Source: Bacteroides sp. UBA1773 (lineage in GTDB: Bacteria; Bacteroidota; Bacteroidia; Bacteroidales; Bacteroidaceae). From it: DNA of 19,315 nucleotides. The stretch lies in assembly GCA_002315285.1 (NCBI GenBank), contig DCGR01000060.1, positions 1-19,315 on the forward strand, given 5' to 3'. Below, in pieces: positions 14,340 through 19,315 of the stretch. The position numbers and the translations under genes were made by a program. Position 1 is the first letter of the stretch. Each line of letters begins with the position of its first letter. The notes beneath the pieces are model-generated. The model saw nothing but the letters and a program-made list of their open reading frames with translations, did no database searches and was not told where the DNA came from.

Positions 14340-17156
14340 TTAAACAACCACATTTACGATTTTGCGTGGAACCACAATCACCTTCTTGGGGGTCTTGCCT
14401 TCCATCCAACGTTGGCTTTGGGCATCTTTCAGCACTGCCTCCTGGATGGTGGCAGCGTCTGCATCTGCAGGAAATTCCATGTTGAAACGGGCTTTCCCAT
14501 TGAACGATATGGTGTAACGGATGGTATCCTCTTTCAGATATTCTTCGTTGCATACAGGCCATTGCGCATCGCACACGCTGGTAGGATTTCCAAGTTGTTC
14601 CCAAAGTTCTTCAGCCAGGTGAGGGGCGAAAGGTGCAATCAACACCACAATCTGGCTCAACAAGTCCTTGTTGTTGCATTTTTGTTGAACCAATTCGTTC
14701 ACACAGATCATAAAGGCACTGATGGAGGTGTTGTACGAGAAGGCCTCAATGTCGCCGGTCACTTTTTTTATCAGTTTATGTACGCTTTTCAGCGATTCCT
14801 TGCTTGCCTCGCCTGCCACAGGCAGGAAGTTGCCATCGCGGTCGAAGAACAAGCCCCAAAGCTTTTTCAAGAAGCGGTGTACGCCATCAATGCCATTGGT
14901 GTCCCAAGGTTTGCTTTGTTCCACAGGTCCAAGAAACATCTCGTACATGCGGAGCGTATCAGCGCCGTATCTCTCAACGATCATGTCGGGATTTACTACG
15001 TTGAACATCGATTTCGACATCTTCTCTACAGCCCATCCGCATACGTATTTCCCGTCTTCCAGGATGAATTCGGCATCGTTGTATTCCGGACGCCATGCCT
15101 TGAAAGCCTCAATGTCGAGAATGTCGTTGGCAACAATGTTCACGTCAACGTGTAGCGGAGTCACTTCATATTGCTCTTTCAAGCCAAGGCTTACAAACGT
15201 GTTGGTGTCTTTGATTCGATACACGAAGTTGCTACGGCCTTGGATCATTCCTTGGTTCACCAGCTTCTGGAAAGGTTCTTCCTTCACGCTGAATCCTGTG
15301 TCGTGTAGGAATTTGTTCCAGAAACGCGAATAAATCAGGTGCCCCGTGGCATGTTCCGAACCACCCACATACAAATCCACATTCTGCCAGTACTGGTCGT
15401 TCTTGGCCGATACGAGAGCTTTGTTGTTGTAGGGATCCATGTAACGCAGATAATATGCCGAGGAACCTGCAAATCCTGGCATGGTGTTCAGTTCGATGGG
15501 GAACACCGTTTGGTTGTCTGTCTTCGAGTTGTCAACAATCGCATTGCTTGCCGTATCCCAGGCCCAACGTGTGGCGTGTCCCAATGGGGGTTCGCCCGTT
15601 TCGGTCGGTTTGAAGTCTGTCACTTCAGGAAGCTCCACAGGCAAGTACTGTTCAGGTATCATGTAAGGCATCCCGTCCTTGTAATATACGGGGAACGGCT
15701 CACCCCAGTAGCGTTGACGACTGAAAATGGCATCACGCAAGCGGTAGTTCACTTTTACACGACCCAATTTTTTCTCTGTCACATATTTTTTCATTGCAGC
15801 AATGCTTTCCTTCACGGTCAGTCCGTTCAGGCTGATGTCTGCATTGGCCGAATTCATCATGATGCCCTCTTTGGCATCGAAGCTTTCTTCACTGACGTCG
15901 GCTCCTTCAATCAGCGGGATGATGGGCAGGTCGAAGTGTTTGGCAAAAGCATAATCGCGACTGTCATGTGCGGGCACAGCCATGATGGCTCCCGTGCCAT
16001 AGCCAGCCAGCACGTAATCCGAAATCCACACTGGAATGGCTTCCTGGGTCAACGGGTTGATGGCGTATGAGCCAGAGAACACTCCCGTAACCTTTCGGTC
16101 GGCAATACGTTCACGCTCAGTGCGCTTTTTCGTACGTTCCAGGTATGCGCTCACATCTTGCTGCTGTGCAGGAGTGGTCAGTGCGGCCACCAGCTCGCTT
16201 TCCGGAGCCAACACCATGAAGGTGACACCGAAAATCGTGTCGGCACGAGTGGTGAAAATGGTGAATGTCACATCCGAATCCTTTACCTTGAACTCCATTT
16301 CCGTTCCTTCCGAGCGGCCAATCCAGTTGCGTTGGGCATCTTTCAGCGAATCGGTCCATTCAATGGTTTCCAGGCCGTCGAGCAGCCGTTGGGCGTATGC
16401 GCTTACGCGCAGACACCATTGGCGCATCTTTTTCTGTACCACCGGGAAGCCTCCACGCTCGCTCACGCCATCCACTACTTCGTCGTTTGCCAGAACCGTA
16501 CCAAGTTTCGGGCACCAGTTCACCATGGTTTCTCCCAGATAGGCAATACGATAGTTCATCAACACGTTTTGCTGTTCTTTCTCGCTCATGCGGTTCCATT
16601 GCTCAGCCGAGAAATGAAGTTCTTCTCCACAAGCCACGTCCAACCCCTCGGTGCCTTTCTTGGAAAACCATTCTGTGAGTTTCTCGATGGGCTGAGCCTG
16701 CTGGCATCCGTTGCAATAGAAGCTATTGAACATTTTTTGGAATGCCCATTGTGTCCAATGGTAATATCCAGGGTCGCAGGTGCGTACTTCACGGTTCCAG
16801 TCGAACGAAAAACCTATCTTGTCCAGTTGCTGGCGATAGCGGTTGATGTTGTTCACGGTCGTGATGGCAGGATGTTGACCTGTCTGGATCGCATACTGTT
16901 CCGCAGGGAGCCCGTAAGAGTCGTACCCCATTGGGTTCAACACATTGAATCCTTGCAGGCGTTTGTATCGGGCATAAATGTCGCTCGCGATGTATCCCAA
17001 TGGATGTCCCACGTGTAATCCTGCGCCAGAAGGATAAGGGAACATGTTCAGTACATAGTATTTCTTTTTCGATTCGTCTTCAGTCACCTGATAGGTTTTC
17101 TGTTCCACCCACCTTTGTTGCCATTTTTTTTCAATTTCCCTGAAATTGTATTCCAT
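14340..17156 (-). CDS. leuS: Leucine--tRNA ligase (LeuRS)
   Basis: LeuRS charges tRNA-Leu with leucine. The 938-residue class I synthetase has the HIGH motif as HVGH at 48-51 in MFPYPSGAGLHVGHPLGY and the KMSKS loop at 712-716. The CP1 editing domain, which removes wrongly attached amino acids, is visible from TTRADTIFG at 302-310 and YGTGAIMAVPAHDSRDY at 386-402. Next to NWCPKLGTVLANDEV (213-227) the CxxC ribbon seen in the E. coli enzyme is replaced by DGVSERGG, which I believe is usual in Bacteroidetes. The anticodon-binding helices and C-terminal domain are complete. A promoter box lies 26 nt before the start at 17156. Confidence 0.98.
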   Translation of the reverse strand: MEYNFREIEKKWQQRWVEQKTYQVTEDESKKKYYVLNMFPYPSGAGLHVGHPLGYIASDIYARYKRLQGFNVLNPMGYDSYGLPAEQYAIQTGQHPAITTVNNINRYRQQLDKIGFSFDWNREVRTCDPGYYHWTQWAFQKMFNSFYCNGCQQAQPIEKLTEWFSKKGTEGLDVACGEELHFSAEQWNRMSEKEQQNVLMNYRIAYLGETMVNWCPKLGTVLANDEVVDGVSERGGFPVVQKKMRQWCLRVSAYAQRLLDGLETIEWTDSLKDAQRNWIGRSEGTEMEFKVKDSDVTFTIFTTRADTIFGVTFMVLAPESELVAALTTPAQQQDVSAYLERTKKRTERERIADRKVTGVFSGSYAINPLTQEAIPVWISDYVLAGYGTGAIMAVPAHDSRDYAFAKHFDLPIIPLIEGADVSEESFDAKEGIMMNSANADISLNGLTVKESIAAMKKYVTEKKLGRVKVNYRLRDAIFSRQRYWGEPFPVYYKDGMPYMIPEQYLPVELPEVTDFKPTETGEPPLGHATRWAWDTASNAIVDNSKTDNQTVFPIELNTMPGFAGSSAYYLRYMDPYNNKALVSAKNDQYWQNVDLYVGGSEHATGHLIYSRFWNKFLHDTGFSVKEEPFQKLVNQGMIQGRSNFVYRIKDTNTFVSLGLKEQYEVTPLHVDVNIVANDILDIEAFKAWRPEYNDAEFILEDGKYVCGWAVEKMSKSMFNVVNPDMIVERYGADTLRMYEMFLGPVEQSKPWDTNGIDGVHRFLKKLWGLFFDRDGNFLPVAGEASKESLKSVHKLIKKVTGDIEAFSYNTSISAFMICVNELVQQKCNNKDLLSQIVVLIAPFAPHLAEELWEQLGNPTSVCDAQWPVCNEEYLKEDTIRYTISFNGKARFNMEFPADADAATIQEAVLKDAQSQRWMEGKTPKKVIVVPRKIVNVVV

Positions 17157-17181
17157 AATGTGTTTCTTGTTAAATTTCGTG

Positions 17182-17189
17182 CAAAGATA
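17182..17189 (-). promoter_or_regulatory. Bacteroidetes promoter -7 box before leuS (TATCTTTG)
   Basis: On the minus strand TATCTTTG matches TAnnTTTG and continues as the frequent Bacteroidetes form TATCTTTGCA. It lies 26 nt upstream of the leuS ATG at 17156. The -33 element is not clear. This is the best promoter I see for the whole minus-strand block ending at 3762. Confidence 0.6.
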
Positions 17190-17244
17190 CGATTTTTATT
17201 TTGCTTTTCCCATTCTCGTGTCCAACTATTTCCCATTGGCCAGG

Positions 17245-17808
17245 TTAAAAACCCTCCAACCGGGCTTCGGCTTGGCAACCTCTTGTGTCCCTGTCATTCC
17301 ATTTCATTTCCACAATCCGTTGTTCGCCGGGCATCAGGGAGAAATAGTTGTCGCCATATATTACCGGGAGAATTTGCTCATGGTCGGTTTCACCCATCAG
17401 GTTTATCCTTACGAACAAGGCCGGTACCGGGGTGTCGTTCCGGATCACGAGTGTGCCTTTCCATTGTTCTCCTTCCCGAGCACAGGTGAATGTCGATTCC
17501 AACGTGGTTTTCCCCAACAGCCCCAATGCCTTATAGTTGCCTTCCTCCTTGCCTCTTACGTAAAAATTATCCGACACAAGTGAGTCTTTCTCTTCCAATC
17601 GGAGTGTCACGTAGTGCACGTCCGACAGGTCATCGGGCCAGGACAGTTTCATGCAGCGGTTTGTGGTGTCTTCTTCGCTGTTTGTCTCTGCCTGTTTTTC
17701 CCATGCCACGCTCCCGTCCATATTGCGCGCCTGCGCAATGGCCTTCAGTCGTGGATGGCTACCTGCGCTGTAGTTCACGATTTCCACTTCGTCGGTTGTG
17801 GGATTCCA
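17245..17808 (-). pseudogene. C-terminal fragment of a GH2-type glycosidase (Ig-like tail), out of frame
   Basis: From WNPTTDEVEIVNYS on, the frame encodes about 187 residues of the C-terminal Ig-like domains of a family 2 exo-glycosidase. Its last part, PVIYGDNYFSLMPGEQRIVEM, is typical of the exo-beta-glucosaminidase/beta-mannosidase group. The frame is open upstream to 17934, but those codons (from MDEEVGQRQTF) are the wrong-frame reading of the discoidin gene. No start of its own and no signal peptide is visible, so it is probably untranslated. It is the 3' half of the gene whose 5' half is the discoidin ORF just upstream. The gene ends 56 nt before the leuS promoter box. Confidence 0.75.
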
Positions 17809-18947
17809 TCGTCTATCAGCTTGTTCCCCACAGGGGCAGGCTGAGGCTTGGGACTGGCCATGAGCCCGCCTTTGCCCATTACCTCCAGTTCGCTCAGTTG
17901 GAAAGGTCTGTCGTTGGCCGACTTCTTCATCCACACTCGTACGTACCGCGATTTTCCCTTGCAGGTTATCTCGTTTGTCGTGCTCTCATCCGAAGGAAGG
18001 GCTGCCACGTTGGTCCACTGCTCGGCATCGTCAGAAGTCTGCACAAAACCCTCTGTGGCCTTGTTCACCCAATGTAGCCTCACCTTGTCGAACGAAGCTT
18101 TTGTGCCCAAATCCACGTAAACCCATTCGTCGGCCGATGAAGTGCTGCTCCAGGCACTTGTGAAGAGTCGGTTCGGATGGATATCCGTTTCTCCATCCCC
18201 ACGGTTGAATTTCAAGTGGGCTATTCGCCAAAACGCGGCGCCCTTCATCTGCAGCCGTATGCGGAGGAATGAGTAGGGGTGGTCGCAATCCAACGGCAAT
18301 GTTTCGCTGAAGTCCGTACATGTCAGTTCTTTGTAATCGGCAGGCAATGTGTGTGCGCTTGCCAGCCATTGCCTCACAGGCAGCTGTTTCAAATGCTTGC
18401 CTTGCTGGCTGTGAAGCGTTGTCCAATTCTCGCCGTCGTCCGATGCCAGGATGCTGATCAGGTAGCCGTCTGTGGCCCGTTGTGTGTCATAGGCTATGAA
18501 GCTGCTGAATGTGATTCCGTCGGCCTGCAGGCCATAGTTTTTCATTTGCAGTTGCAGGTAGGCATCTTCGCCATACATGGTGTTGCAGGTGTAAGGATTG
18601 CCATCTATCATGTACTCTTCTTCCCGGTTCGAGAACACGGTGTCGTTCGACGACACGACCAGCGATGCGGGGATTGCGTCGGTGATGATGCCATCGGTCA
18701 CAAGTTGGGCTGTCAGGTTGTGGTCCGGACACGAGGAGTGGTAGGCGGCACGGTGCAAGGCAATGTTCCGATACGTCGGGTCCACCTCCATTGAAGGAGC
18801 AAAATTTTCGTCCGGATGCCCCGGGTACACACCGATACCTCTGGTGTGGTAATCGCTCTCTGTCATCGTCGTTTCCGACGGATTGCCACAGGCACTTACG
18901 ATACAGGCTACCGACACAAGTCCAAAAGTCGAGAAAAAAGATTTCAT
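17775..18947 (-). CDS. Discoidin-domain lipoprotein: surviving N-terminal part of a broken GH2-type gene
   Basis: This 390-residue ORF begins with a lipoprotein signal, MKSFFSTFGLVSVACIVSAC (Cys20). The start at 18947 fits the signal; an ATG at 18965 would leave almost no leader after the promoter. DYHTRGIGVYPGHP at 32-45 and NIALHRAAYHSS at 61-72 match the start of large Bacteroides glycosidases, in which one or two F5/8-type-C domains precede a GH2 catalytic core. The first module covers about 55-250 and the second about 255-357. After SPKPQPAPVGNKLIDDG (365-381) the frame ends nine codons later at TGA, while the C-terminal Ig part of the same enzyme continues in another frame. The catalytic GH2 barrel is absent. 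If made, the product would be an inactive surface or periplasmic sugar-binding lipoprotein. Confidence 0.75.
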   Translation of the reverse strand: MKSFFSTFGLVSVACIVSACGNPSETTMTESDYHTRGIGVYPGHPDENFAPSMEVDPTYRNIALHRAAYHSSCPDHNLTAQLVTDGIITDAIPASLVVSSNDTVFSNREEEYMIDGNPYTCNTMYGEDAYLQLQMKNYGLQADGITFSSFIAYDTQRATDGYLISILASDDGENWTTLHSQQGKHLKQLPVRQWLASAHTLPADYKELTCTDFSETLPLDCDHPYSFLRIRLQMKGAAFWRIAHLKFNRGDGETDIHPNRLFTSAWSSTSSADEWVYVDLGTKASFDKVRLHWVNKATEGFVQTSDDAEQWTNVAALPSDESTTNEITCKGKSRYVRVWMKKSANDRPFQLSELEVMGKGGLMASPKPQPAPVGNKLIDDGIPQPTKWKS

Positions 18948-18973
18948 GTTTTCTGCTGTTTCCATTTTCTTTG

Positions 18974-19005
18974 CAAATGTATGAATTATTGTGCGTTTAT
19001 GGCAA
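18974..19005 (-). promoter_or_regulatory. Bacteroidetes promoter upstream of the GH2 remnant
   Basis: On the minus strand TTG (19005-19003) is separated by 21 nt from TACATTTG (18981-18974), fitting the phylum consensus TTTG-N17-23-TAnnTTTG. The start of transcription would be near 18967, about 20 nt before the lipoprotein ATG at 18947. The promoter seems intact although the gene it drives is broken. Confidence 0.55.
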
Positions 19006-19028
19006 TTGTTCGATAAAAATCTCAAGTT

Positions 19029-19315
19029 TCATCCTGCAAAAAAAAAAAATCGGACGGCAATCTTGGGGAGGGGAGCATCGAAGTGTCCGTGCATACCCAC
19101 ACCCCACAATGAGAGCAGCAAAGGTCGCCAGACCTGACCATGGATTTTCCTTGATGTTCGTCGCTGGGATTGGGTGATGTCTGATTTCCATACCTTGAAA
19201 TAGCCGAATGAGGATTTCCTGACCATTTTCAGGACGTTAGTGATGGTTAAATAATAAGTTGGTGCGATTTTACCTTGGATTGTTGAGATCTTTTGGATAG
19301 GTTGTTCAATTTGAC
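19029..19315 (-). other. Unassigned right-edge region with 12-A run and open minus frame
   Basis: No recognisable gene was found here. The plus strand has 12 A at 19038-19049 (a T-run on the minus strand, possibly the end of an upstream transcript), preceded on the minus strand by GC-rich sequence without a clear stem. Small hairpins include TCCTGACCATTTTCAGGA at 19217-19234 (6-bp arms) and AGGTCGCCAGACCT at about 19121-19134 (5-bp arms). One minus frame (codon start at 19313, first ATG at 19226, stop at 19029) is open to the window edge for about 95 codons. Its product is basic, ends in a run of Phe encoded by the T-run, and resembles nothing I know. It is probably not a gene. Confidence 0.35.

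Noticed and set aside
14313..15155. 280-codon plus-strand open frame
   Set aside because: Shadow of leuS and the start of yitT; it has no independent support.
17245..17934. A separate 229-residue gene starting at 17934
   Set aside because: Its first ~40 codons are the wrong-frame reading of the discoidin ORF; only the part after WNPTTDEV looks like protein, and it has no start site. It is treated as the 3' half of a broken gene.
1..19315. CRISPR array, insertion sequence, tRNA or rRNA genes, SusC/SusD pair
   Set aside because: No regularly spaced repeats, no transposase motifs or terminal repeats, no tRNA-like T-arm motif noticed in the gaps, and no TonB-dependent or SusD-like protein was seen.

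Overview
This 19.3 kb window looks like chromosomal DNA of a gut- or rumen-type Bacteroidales, most likely Prevotella or a close relative. The support is: Bacteroidetes-type promoter boxes (TAnnTTTG) upstream of several genes, a DUF3822-like gene next to rsmD, a run of lipoprotein glycoside hydrolases with Cys lipoboxes, and A-rich leaders in place of strong Shine-Dalgarno sites. This placement is inference, because no rRNA or other marker gene is present. No tRNA, CRISPR array, insertion sequence or SusC/SusD pair was found.

Layout. Positions 1-168 hold the 5' part of an unidentified minus-strand frame with a signal-peptide-like segment. A RecD-like DNA helicase (164-1582, minus) is divergent from a plus-strand trio, 1679-3652: a small membrane-anchored protein with a pilin-like N-terminal half, a DUF3822-like protein, and the 16S rRNA methyltransferase RsmD. 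The trio's genes overlap by 20 and 10 nt. A strong hairpin at 3703-3742 separates rsmD from the convergent minus-strand block.

The minus-strand block runs from 17156 down to 3762 with gaps of only 3-61 nt. In transcription order it holds leuS, yitT-like, mutS, a radical SAM protein, a lipoprotein FAD oxidoreductase, a GH92 alpha-mannosidase, a GH29 alpha-L-fucosidase and a PF06439 (DUF1080) protein. A promoter box lies before leuS. I saw no convincing promoter in the internal gaps, so housekeeping and glycan-degrading genes may share one transcript.

Upstream of leuS, 17245-18947 is the remnant of a large GH2-type glycosidase gene. The N-terminal discoidin lipoprotein part and the C-terminal Ig-like part survive, but the catalytic middle is deleted and the two halves are in different frames. 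The last ~290 bp contain a promoter part, a 12-A homopolymer and an unassigned open frame.

Functionally, the mannosidase, fucosidase, FAD oxidoreductase, DUF1080 protein and former GH2 enzyme suggest an envelope-anchored capacity to trim fucosylated or mannosylated host or plant glycans, possibly with an oxidative (3-keto-sugar) step. The plus-strand pair upstream of rsmD could be a pseudopilin/PilM-like couple. Both ideas are inference.
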